A DNA stretch of 64,000 nt from Channa striata (lineage: Eukaryota; Chordata; Actinopteri; Anabantiformes; Channidae): assembly GCA_033026295.1 (NCBI GenBank), contig CM065184.1:12155501-12219500 (forward strand), given 5' to 3'. The notes under the pieces are model-generated. The model was given only the letters and a program-made list of their open reading frames with translations, was not told where the DNA came from and did no database searches. The stretch's first letter is position 1. Each line of letters starts with the position of its first letter. Both the position numbers and the translations under genes were made by a program. Of the stretch, positions 22,501 to 29,820 are shown piece after piece.

Positions 22501-25500
22501 CTGCAACTAAATTGACTAGGGTTCTCTCCTTTTTTATGATGTACCTGTTCAGCTGGACTGTTATTCTGTTAAAACTGTTACTTAAAAATAAACTCTTATT
22601 CTTCAGAGTGCAAATTAGTCTGTCTGACTAACATTTTGGATATTTTCTCACACCTTCTGAAGAAAACTATTTCCTCATTTGTAAGCATGACAGCACACCT
22701 GGGACATAAAAACCAAGCCAACAATATTCAGTAGACCACTGATAATTTAATTCCTGGTGTAAAGACAGCTACCTTCCTGCTACAAAAAATCGTTCTACCA
22801 ACTCCTACGCTAAGTAAAAGGAACTTTTGTGGGTAAATATACTGAGGAAGTACGCTACTCTTCTGTTGTTGCATTTGTCAATTTTAAGAGTAAAAAGTCT
22901 ACACAATAGAGGACTTAAATCTAAAAGTTTTATTTTAAACACAGTATGACACAAAACACAGCATATGTGAACATAACACTGTTCCTGAAAGACATTATGA
23001 AGACATAAAACCGACTTTTTCCTGACCTCAGTTTTAACGGCTGATGTAATGTACCCGACCACCACTTCATCTATATTGGCTTTGCCAGCATGTTACTTGA
23101 CCGCTCATGGTATCAGATGATACACAAAAATCAATCAAAGCTACAAAGCACCACCCTCTATTCAGGGCTCCAAACAAAGGAAAAAGTGGTTGTTCCTGTT
23201 CCGCATAACAAATTTTGCTCTGTGGGAATCTCACTTATAACTTCCATTTTGCTGATTCTGACAGGTGTGCAGAAATTCAAATTGGCTGAATGACTTTCAA
23301 GGAACATACTTTTGTTGGTTATTCTTTAGTAGAACAGCGGAATAAATTAAACAATAACACCCAACCCATGCAGAGCAGAGGCAGTTACACATTCATCATG
23401 CTGTTTAAAGACAGGGACCAAAGGGACAACCTGCATGCAGCTCTGAATTATTCACAGGCACTTTCTCCAGCCACCAAAACCACTCCATTATCTTCCCATA
23501 GATGAGGCCAGTCCACAAGGGACAGTCACATGACACCACCTGCGAGGAACTAATTGCTCTGGGGCCTCCTACTGCACACAGAATAAGATTACTGACCATG
23601 TATTAAAATTGCACAATTCTCTGCTCACATTTAAGTAGAATCAGATGTAATACAGGTTTTGAGAATGTAACCCTTCTGATACTATTAAGAAACTGTATTC
23701 ATTGCTTAAAATTGCAATTGGAAATCATACACGCCTTCTAATTTTCAATTACACAAGATAATGTGTAATATGTATTATATATTTTTTCCTGCATTATATA
23801 GAACCTGTTAATTCTGGAAGTACAGGCTATCCGGCAGTGAAGCATCCAGCCTTACCCTCTGACTGTGTCACGTGGTTGGTTTTAAACCATTTAAATGCAG
23901 GCAACAGGAACAAATGCACAACTATTGTCCTTTAATCAAATGATATAAGAGTCCTCTGAGAACCAGCATAACAAATAGTGGATTGTGATGAATTTCTCTG
24001 TTTCCATGCGTGACTGGTTCACTGCCTCTGTGTCTACTTGGCTTCAAATCAACAGCAATGCGTGAGGCGAAAAAAATGTTCTCTCAGTCAGGCACTTTCT
24101 TATTTACTTACCCAAAGTTTCCCTTCAAAATAAAAGGCGTCCAGCAGTTTGACAATATACTGGTGGTTGCAGGAGGCCAGAATATCAATCTCCACCATGT
24201 AATCCTCCAATTCATCCTCTGTCTTTGTGTCAATAACCTTGGCGGCAGCAAGTGTCCCATTCTGCTTGTTCTGAGCCTAGAAGCAAACCGGAGAAAGAAA
24301 ATTGTGGAGTTTTATGTATGTATTCTGACAACACAACATGTATAAATAGGGGAAAAATGATCTACAATCTAGGTCTGTTAGACATAGCTGCACTTTATAG
24401 TAGCTACTGCTGAAAAAATGATATAAATTTAAAAAAATCATTTAGGACAAAAAACATTTAGCAATAGAATGTTTTGATTACTGGGCTTCCACAGGAACAT
24501 TCACTCACCCAAAGTCTGGCACAATCTTTGAGCTGATAACTAGAACATGTTATGGCATGTGTAGCTAAAAGCAATCTCTTATGAATGACATTATTATAAA
24601 AACACATCATCCCTTTAAGGTCAAAATGTACAATACAACCCTTTCTTTCAGACCTATTATAACAAAGAGTCATGCTTTCTGTCAGTCTTGTGAAACTTGC
24701 TCACTTCCTCTTCTTCCTTTTCTTACCTCTCTGCGTTCTTTCCTTTAAATTTGATACAACTACTAAAACCTGTAGTCACAGCAGCTGTAATTTAAATATC
24801 ATACCAAATAAATCTGAGGGTTAAAAGTTTTTGATTAAGGAAATGCTATGCTCATCTTTAATGGTAATTTATATTGTAAAATCTGACATTCTGATTAGGT
24901 TAGCTAATCAGAAAAAAATACCACACAACCCATAAGAGAGTGAGCTGAGAAGTTATTTTCAAGGCAGCTTTGGACTCAATGTTTATGGATACAGACACAA
25001 TCTGAGGGAGTTAAGGAAAAAGAAATGGGAGGGAGTGTTAAGAGCAACTGCAGCAGAGTGTGTCAGACCCTATATTTACACTGTTCTGACCTGACACACT
25101 CCCTTTCTCTTTCTCTTTGTACTGGCCGACGCCTAAAAGTACAGGCCATCACTAAATATTCAGTTATTAGATTCATAATGAAGAGATCAGTGATAATTTG
25201 CCCGTCACTGAGCCATTACAATAAAATCTTTGGCTTTGCTTATTCTGTACATGACACTTTACACTTTATTAAACTCTATATTGATCTGTTTTTGGTGATT
25301 AAATGAGAGTGTCTGCGGCTGTAATATTGATGTTTAAATGATGCATAACCATTAGTTCATAATAACCAAGGCAACAGGGCACAATGTTTAAAGGTCTTTT
25401 AAAACTAGCAAACCATTTGACCCGTTAATAAATTGTAAAAGGAAGCAACTGCTTTGCAGGAGAGCCACCTTCTTGACACATCAGTACAACTATGTCAGTT

Positions 25501-27314
25501 TACTGACTCAGTAAACAGACTTGTATAAGCAGTTTGTGTTAGCTCCTAAAATGTCAATGGCACTCTTCCTACCAGGAGCACAATCTGTACCAGATGTGTA
25601 TGTGAAGTCAGGACTCTTTCACTCTCTTTAAACAGCTGATTCACACATTGCTGGCAATCTTTGTCACCTTGTTCAACTGAGGCAACCATCAAAAGCCTGT
25701 GAAATAAGTGGTGACATGCGTATTGTGTGTTGATACAGTAATGTGACCTGACCTAATGAAGGCAAGCCCTCCCCACCCTTCTATGGGAACAAAGAGTCAG
25801 CACACAAAAGGTGTGCGTCCATCTACAAGTTTAGTCTAAAAAGGCACTAATGTCCTCTGGCTTTCATCACAGATGATCTAATCAGCTAATAAGACTTGGA
25901 AACTGGCAAATGAAGATTTCCTGGCCATTAGCTGCATTATTTGATCATGAGATTCCAGTAAGAGACAACAGAAGCCACACAAAGAAAAGAGAGGGAGAGA
26001 GGGAGACAGAGAGATGGATAGATAGAAAGATGGGGGGTGTAGGTCAACAGGGTTTTCTGAGGCCCTATTGAATTCTGAATTGATAAAGAGATGGAACTTC
26101 CTACAATACACATTTCCACTTAACTATAATACCAGCATTTGTCATTAGACAATTGCATTTTAGATTTGAATTGCTACCTAAATAATTAGTTGCAATTTGT
26201 TTAAAGAGGCTGTTTTGAAATTAGGTAAAACTAAAAAAGAAAAGAAAAACTCTGACCTAACCTCTACTTTTCGACATCCAGGTGCAGTAGCTATAGAGTG
26301 TTAACAGAATGACCATTTCAAAAGTAATCTCAGCTCAATCCAAATGCACACAAAGATAACGTGGAGGGATATCTAAGTCAGGGAGAGATTACAGGTAGTG
26401 GTGAAATATTACAAATCCAAACCACAGGCTCAGGAATAATCAAAGAAAGCCAGCAACTCTTCTCAGACACCTTATGCAAATCTGAACAGCTCCATAAAGG
26501 TAAACTGCAACAAGAGGTATTAGTTCGACGGTTATCCTGTCCAACTCACCTCGATGATCAACCACCGCACACCTGCCTACTTGTTACAGGGCAAGTCTTT
26601 AGCAAACTTCTTGTCTTTGTAAACAAACTCACTTTTCACGACTCCAGATTCTACATGTGTGGGAGTGACAGGCCACCTGCTCTCGGGGCTTTTTCTACTG
26701 TTTGTGTGCCCATGCAGGTTGTCATTTGTGTGGCCATGATTAGTCTGTACAAGTGAACCACACCTTCAGCAGCTTGACTGAGGCCAAGTGCAACTCAATG
26801 ACATGGCAAAGTCATGTTTAGTACGGGGATCCTACAAAAAAATCCAAATAATAACCTTTGAAGTTGAGCTGTCAGTAAAGACAGCAGCAAGCAGCGTTTC
26901 TTTCTTCAAAAAGGAAGCTCGTATGAGGCATTAGGTGATATATTTCTGCTATTAGTGGACTGTCATACGTAAATGTTCATTTAGTGATGGTCCAGTGGCC
27001 TAGATGATGTACTTGGCCTGAACGATGTTTGTGCCGTCAATACTCTCATTTTAACCCTAACCTATAATATGGCCTGCATGCAAAATGAACATGAAACACA
27101 ATGAAAGCGGATGTCTTAAGAAATGAGGCAGAACACCCTAAGGCGGATGTGAAATTATCGTTACCTTGTACACTTTCCCAAATGCTCCATCTCCCAGCTC
27201 CCCAATGATGTCCCAGATTTCCTCGGGGTTGACGTCTCTGTGTACGTGTTCATACTGCTTCTTCTTCTTATCGGGCCCTAACTTGAATATCTTTCGAAAA
27301 TTGAAGAAAGACAT
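10373..27314 (-). CDS. slk: STE20-like serine/threonine kinase SLK, complete, 19 coding exons
   Basis: SLK is a germinal-centre-like (GCK-V) STE20 kinase that phosphorylates ERM proteins and acts in adhesion turnover, spindle orientation and apoptosis. Coding exons on the minus strand, 5' to 3': 27314-27165, 24276-24112, 22220-22172, 21599-21450, 20550-20478, 20116-19922, 19760-19679, 19464-19333, 19188-17946, 17856-17726, 17232-17109, 16756-16577, 14945-14853, 12487-12358, 12079-11955, 11864-11670, 11249-11136, 10786-10673, 10519-10373. After one corrected base this gives about 1196 residues (human about 1235). The kinase domain spans residues ~34-292: glycine loop GELGDGAFGKVY, Lys63, HRDLKAGN with Asp155, DFG at 173, activation-loop Thr183 and Ser189, and APE at 198-200. 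Residue numbers equal those of human SLK. The middle is acidic and the C-terminus a coiled-coil ATH domain ending SKFYPIPNL. The C-terminal SGESECLNP region separates it from the paralogue stk10 (LOK). Confidence 0.95.
10673..10786 (-). CDS. slk: slk exon 18, ATH coiled coil
   Basis: 114 nt, phase 0 at both ends. It encodes NEKCHLLIEHETQKLKELD and continues to KEWREKLRPRKK, one of the most conserved parts of the SLK/LOK C-terminal domain. Confidence 0.93.
10787..11135 (-). other. slk intron, no feature seen
   Basis: 349 bp, AT-rich. No additional exon or repeat recognised. Confidence 0.75.
11136..11249 (-). CDS. slk: slk exon 17, ATH coiled coil
   Basis: 114 nt, phase 0. It encodes EEKRQKNERLHQHQKHENQM and on through RELQQLQ, highly charged and Gln-rich coiled coil as in SLK/LOK. 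Confidence 0.93.
11250..11669 (-). other. slk intron with a 10-bp inverted repeat
   Basis: 420 bp. It contains CATACTGGGG at 11547-11556 and its exact complement at 11571-11580, a possible stem-loop with a 14-base loop. Otherwise no feature. Confidence 0.7.
11670..11864 (-). CDS. slk: slk exon 16, ATH domain
   Basis: 195 nt, phase 0. It encodes EMEQMQRYNQRLIEELKNKQ, then RLPKIQRSEAKTRMAMFKKS. The RLPKIQRSE.KTRMAM motif is diagnostic of SLK and LOK kinases. Confidence 0.95.
11955..12079 (-). CDS. slk: slk exon 15, ATH coiled coil
   Basis: 125 nt. It encodes REAAMWELEERHLQEKHQQL and KDQYFLQRHQLLKRHEK. It joins exon 14 through a split codon (MR-A-RE). Confidence 0.94.
12358..12487 (-). CDS. 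slk: slk exon 14, coiled coil
   Basis: 130 nt. It encodes EQEFLQKQQQDLDGALKKII and CLNHKQQLMR. It starts in phase 0, so it can follow exon 12, exon 13 or the candidate 72-nt exon without a frame change. Confidence 0.93.
12488..13586 (-). other. slk intron, purine-rich tract, no gene
   Basis: 1.1 kb of intron. A GA-rich stretch at about 12561-12595 and an ATAAATAAATAA-type run near 13427-13445 are the only simple repeats. No exon-like sequence apart from the candidate just upstream. Confidence 0.65.
13587..13658 (-). CDS. slk: Candidate extra slk cassette exon (72 nt), unproven
   Basis: A strong donor (GAT followed by GTAAGT) ends a 72-nt phase-0 open block encoding AVAQVMIQSFQLSSCALF and NAQMQD, between exons 13 and 14. 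Acceptor CCGCAG precedes it; a second acceptor, TCTTTTCAG, would give a 39-nt version, also in frame. The encoded peptide is hydrophobic and Cys-containing, unlike the flanking charged coiled coil, so it is either an alternatively spliced insert or a splice-site coincidence. Confidence 0.35.
13745..13774. repeat. (CA)n microsatellite
   Basis: About 15 CA units with one CG interruption, in an slk intron. A typical vertebrate dinucleotide repeat. Confidence 0.9.
13775..14852 (-). other. slk intron, no feature seen
   Basis: 1.1 kb without recognisable exon, repeat family or RNA gene. Confidence 0.65.
14853..14945 (-). CDS. slk: slk exon 13, 31-residue cassette
   Basis: 93 nt, phase 0. It encodes AKQEVGQSPKHVRKELMKRL and KEDLTLLKTAE. 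The length equals the 31-residue segment that I recall as alternatively spliced in mammalian SLK, so this exon is probably optional. Two acceptors are available: TAG ending the intron at 14946, or CAG nine bases on (exon 14936-14853), which drops AKQ. Confidence 0.8.
14946..16576 (-). other. slk intron, 9-bp hairpin only
   Basis: 1.6 kb of AT-rich intron. A perfect 9-bp stem with a 5-base loop (TAACCCACA at 15398-15406 and complement to 15420) is the only structured element noticed. No coding signal. Confidence 0.65.
16577..16756 (-). CDS. slk: slk exon 12, coiled coil
   Basis: 180 nt, phase 0. It encodes GKKRQYDQEVENLEKKQKQT, then ERLEQDHTSRLRDEAKRI and KELSKFQNMLKNRKKE. Very close to the mammalian SLK sequence. 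Confidence 0.95.
16757..17108 (-). other. slk intron, no feature seen
   Basis: 352 bp; no repeat or additional exon recognised. Confidence 0.75.
17109..17232 (-). CDS. slk: slk exon 11, start of ATH coiled coil
   Basis: 124 nt. It encodes RQELRELRLLQKEEQRAQQQ and REQIYRRFEQETA. The first codon is completed by two bases from exon 10. Confidence 0.94.
17233..17725 (-). other. slk intron, no feature seen
   Basis: 493 bp of AT-rich intron without recognised features. Confidence 0.75.
17726..17856 (-). CDS. slk: slk exon 10
   Basis: 131 nt. It encodes ESKRQKKTLKKTRKFMVDGV and VSVTTSKIVTDNDTKSEEM. The basic RKFMVDGVEVSVTTSK segment is a hallmark of SLK/LOK before the ATH domain. Confidence 0.95.
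17946..19188 (-). CDS. slk: slk exon 9, large acidic linker exon with frame break
   Basis: 1243 nt where the phases on both sides (0 and 0) need a multiple of three. It begins AAPGHKRAPSDASLASSEDD, close to the KRASSD.S.ASSE motif of mammalian SLK. It continues as Glu/Asp/Thr/Ser-rich low-complexity sequence and ends SISSFLSKSKEGGSLSMQ. The upstream reading frame stops with TGA at about 18649. The downstream frame is closed upstream by a TAG near 18697, so a one-base surplus lies in about 18650-18695, most simply in an A-run or the CCC of that stretch. Corrected length is about 414 residues. The acidic linker is poorly conserved and probably disordered; in mammals it carries caspase-cleavage and regulatory sites. 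Confidence 0.88.
19333..19464 (-). CDS. slk: slk exon 8, end of kinase lobe and acidic linker start
   Basis: 132 nt, phase 0. It encodes HPFVTSVTDSRPLRELIAEA and then an acidic stretch. HPFV is the last conserved kinase-domain motif (subdomain XI). Confidence 0.94.
19679..19760 (-). CDS. slk: slk exon 7, kinase C-lobe
   Basis: 82 nt. It encodes SPEFSDFLRKALDKNVDNRW and SSVQLLQ. The DNRW segment carries the conserved subdomain XI arginine. Confidence 0.94.
19922..20116 (-). CDS. slk: slk exon 6, kinase APE motif and C-lobe
   Basis: 195 nt. It encodes [40 protein letters not shown] and onward. APE (residues 198-200) and the DIWSLG subdomain IX motif are intact. Confidence 0.96.
20117..20477 (-). 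other. slk intron, no feature seen
   Basis: 361 bp, no recognised repeat or exon. Confidence 0.75.
20478..20550 (-). CDS. slk: slk exon 5, DFG and activation loop
   Basis: 73 nt. It encodes DFGVSAKNTKTLQRRDSFIG and TPYW. DFG starts at residue 173; Thr183 and Ser189 correspond to the activating autophosphorylation sites known in mammalian SLK. Confidence 0.96.
20551..21449 (-). other. slk intron, no feature seen
   Basis: 899 bp of intron without a recognised repeat or coding block. Confidence 0.7.
21450..21599 (-). CDS. slk: slk exon 4, catalytic loop
   Basis: 150 nt. It encodes LERPLTEPQIRVVCKQTLEA, then the catalytic loop HRDLKAGN with proton acceptor Asp155, and ILLSLDGDVKL. Confidence 0.96.
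21600..22171 (-). other. slk intron, no feature seen
   Basis: 572 bp, no recognised repeat or exon. Confidence 0.7.
22172..22220 (-). CDS. slk: slk exon 3, kinase hinge region
   Basis: 49 nt encoding ILIEFCAGGAVDAIML, the hinge and start of helix D. Good splice sites on both sides (TTGCAG acceptor, GTAAGT donor on the minus strand). Confidence 0.95.
22221..24111 (-). other. slk intron, no feature seen
   Basis: 1.9 kb between kinase exons. AT-rich, no recognised repeat family, RNA gene or nested coding sequence. Confidence 0.65.
24112..24276 (-). CDS. slk: slk exon 2, kinase N-lobe
   Basis: 165 nt, phase 0. It encodes AQNKQNGTLAAAKVIDTKTE and on to YIVKLLDAFYFEGKLW. Lys63 in AAAK is the ATP-anchoring lysine; the Glu of helix C is in YMVEIDIL. 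Confidence 0.96.
24277..27164 (-). other. slk intron 1, purine-rich tract only
   Basis: 2.9 kb first coding intron. A GA-rich low-complexity stretch lies at about 25980-26035. No other repeat, exon or RNA gene recognised. Confidence 0.65.
27165..27314 (-). CDS. slk: slk first coding exon with start codon
   Basis: 150 nt from ATG (27314-27312). It encodes MSFFNFRKIFKLGPDKKKKQ, then IIGELGDGAFGKVYK with the glycine loop. The N-terminus matches the known SLK start closely, which fixes the initiation codon. Confidence 0.95.
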
Positions 27315-28320
27315 CTTTATCGGATGTGAAGTGCAGCGCCGTGGATGCGGTGCCTTCGCTTGTTTCCGCCACGAACAAACACTTAGCGGTTCGTGCCGAC
27401 GCAGAGCTCCGGTGGCTGCAGTCACAGCATTCAGGCGTTAAATCAGAGCAGACACGCCGGTGTTGGAGCCATTCAGCTATGATAATGTCAATTATAACTT
27501 CCCTCGACGGCTGTTGTTCACAATCACATCATAGCTTAGCAGTGACACAGGACGCTGGTCGAAGACGCGGTGAGGGATACGGACAAGAGTTCGCTGTGGG
27601 TTTTTTCCGCTTAAACGAATGGAATGGCATGAAACTGGAAATGTCGACCATATCATCACGATTAATACGACAATTTCATTTTCTGACGTTTCCGATGAGA
27701 AAAAAAAAGCGGACAGCTAAGAGGGCTCGTGCTTCGCTGGGCTGGCCGCACAGAAGTTAGAGGAGCAGCGCCAAGCTAGCTAGCGTGTCTGTTTGCGTTT
27801 CCGTTTTGAATTTTAGCAATAGAACTTTGGAAAAGACGTACGATACTTTCAACCGGCGGACACTGGCCAAGGGAAACGGAAAACACATGAGGCTGCAACA
27901 GATAGATAAACTAATACTTCCTGTACTGCGTGAGTGTTGTAATCAAATAAATTAGCTTTAGCTTGAACGTTAGCGTTAATGGTTAAGGAAAACTTGCTAG
28001 GTTGCTAACTGCAAATTTGCGTGAATGTGACTGAAAGCTCTTCCCATTACCTGTATAATCAGTGTACGTTCAAACGCATGAGCAAACGTGTTACTAGGTC
28101 GGTCGCATGTTGTTGTTACGCAAACAGCATCTTTGTGCTTTTACTCTGGAGGCAAATTCCACCGGTTTCCTCCGAGGGTTCGTCTCGCGCTTGACGGCGT
28201 TGATTAGCGCGCCGTGTTTCCTGAGTCGCTTCGGCAGGACGTGGTTTGCTCACCGGCTCAGCCCCTTAACTGCACCACGTATGCGAGTGTCGTCATGCAA
28301 ACGAAAAACGGTCTCTCACA
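27315..28320 (-). promoter_or_regulatory. slk 5' UTR and CpG-rich promoter region
   Basis: The bases directly upstream of the slk ATG are markedly CpG-rich (about a dozen CpGs in 27321-27420) compared with the surrounding AT-rich DNA, and remain CpG-rich to about 28320. This is typical of a vertebrate housekeeping promoter. No TATA box is evident; the transcription start cannot be fixed. Confidence 0.5.
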
Positions 28321-29030
28321 TTTAAAGTCAAACTAAATATAAAGTCTTTGTTTCTCTGATATGCTTAAACAATCAAGGTTTTATTTATTCTATTTGTGAT
28401 GCTTTATATACGAAACCTATTTTGTAAATAGCATTATTTCTCACATTATTCATTTTTTGCATTTTTTTTCTTTTTCTTTTTTTCCATTTCATTTTTAATG
28501 TTGGATTCTATTTGTTGTTTCTATGCTGAGACAATATGTTACCACATGAAACTTAATTTGTATGCTGCGCAATTGTTAATAAAGAAAAAGAATAAAAAAT
28601 AAAACTAATAGTCATCATTTCTAATTATTAAGTAAGTAATCATGATTTTATTAACAATACAATTCATTAAATTAATTGTTACTTCACTGTAGGCCTATTG
28701 TAAAGAAATAATTTTCAACCAACTGTAGCAACAAATTGATAATTTCTAATTAGATATAAACAGATTTTGTGCATTAAATCCGTACTATATTTTGATGAAA
28801 TTCACTGTATCACTTTTATTTAATACTATTATTACTGTGTGGTATTTTAACCCAAATGGTCTGAATCTTTGTTACACCAAAAGCAGCCATAGACTGTGGC
28901 TTGGCAGATATGAAAAAACAAAATAAAGGAACCTAATATACAGTACTTTAATAAGTCGAACTGGCTCTCTACAACCTCAATGCCAATAAACCAAACGTGA
29001 AATGCTTCCCATATCTCAATTTCTTGGCGT
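28321..29030. other. Head-to-head intergenic segment, no gene seen
   Basis: AT-rich between the slk and sh3pxd2a CpG-rich regions. No coding block; in particular no sign of stn1, which lies between these genes in human. Confidence 0.65.
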
Positions 29031-29748
29031 CGGAGATTCATTTCGGTGACGTGCAGCGCCCCCCGGTGGGCACATACACTAAACGTCATCCCCGCCTCCT
29101 CCTCCACTAGGATCAAACTCATTTATCACACGCACAGTTTATTTCCAAGATAAAAACAATGAAGAAAGATCAGCGGAAGTGGTCAAAGTATTTTAATTAT
29201 TTTAAAGATTTTTATGTGGATAACACTTTTTTCTGCTTACAAAAGCTTTTTTTAGTTAAAAATGAGTCTGCACACTGAGATTTTCTCCTTCTTTGACATT
29301 TTACGCAAACGAAATGTGTCATTACACGAACTGGAACTATGGCACAGTGCTACTCGGGACAAAGCAGGAACGGCGGATGATCTCCCTTCATGATCGGGTC
29401 CCATGCTTCGTGGAGCGGGACCGCCCCGCTGACATGCTCTGCCCTCCCGCCTGCGTCTCGCCCCTTCGGAGGGAGGAGAACACGGACACAGCGCCAGTTT
29501 TACTGCGCTGTCATGTTTTACAGGGTTTTCAGAAGCTCCCAGGCTTCGTGCACCTCAGCCCGATCGTTTCCAAATTCCACTGTCCCCGTTTCCATCCCAC
29601 TTTGCTTGGCTTCTTCGTTTCCCCACAAGGCAGATCTCCTATGTTTTTTCTTTTTTTTTTTGCTCCTCAGTATCGATTTCATGGGTGAACATCTTATTTT
29701 GAAGTGTTTGTAAGATTTACTGGCGCAAATCCTAGTTGGTCCGCGAAG
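29031..29748 (+). promoter_or_regulatory. sh3pxd2a 5' UTR and CpG-rich promoter region
   Basis: CpG and GC content rise again from about 29031, highest around 29380-29480, just before the sh3pxd2a ATG. A CTCF-like motif lies at 29056-29069 (13 of 14 consensus positions). Short open frames here look like 5' UTR chance frames. Confidence 0.5.
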
Positions 29749-29820
29749 ATGCAGCTGCGAACGGTGCTTGACGTGAATGTCGTGGACGTGCAGAAGAGGA
29801 GGAATCCCTCAAAACACTAT
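29749..29820 (+). CDS. sh3pxd2a: sh3pxd2a exon 1, start of PX domain
   Basis: 72 nt from ATG at 29749. It encodes MQLRTVLDVNVVDVQKRRNP and SKHY. The start is chosen because this ATG directly precedes PX-family sequence. Donor GTAAGT follows 29820. Confidence 0.9.

Noticed and set aside
27326..27760. 144-codon open frame on the plus strand over the slk 5' end
   Set aside because: It lies in CpG-rich 5' UTR/promoter DNA antisense to slk. Composition explains the lack of stops, and there is no recognisable domain.
29293..29688. 131-codon open frame upstream of sh3pxd2a
   Set aside because: It falls in the GC-rich 5' leader of sh3pxd2a and resembles no protein family. At most it could overlap upstream open frames.
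27315..29748. Hidden small stn1 copy between slk and sh3pxd2a
   Set aside because: The interval was read on both strands for spliced OB-fold-like coding blocks and none was recognisable. It is mostly CpG-rich promoter and AT-rich spacer.
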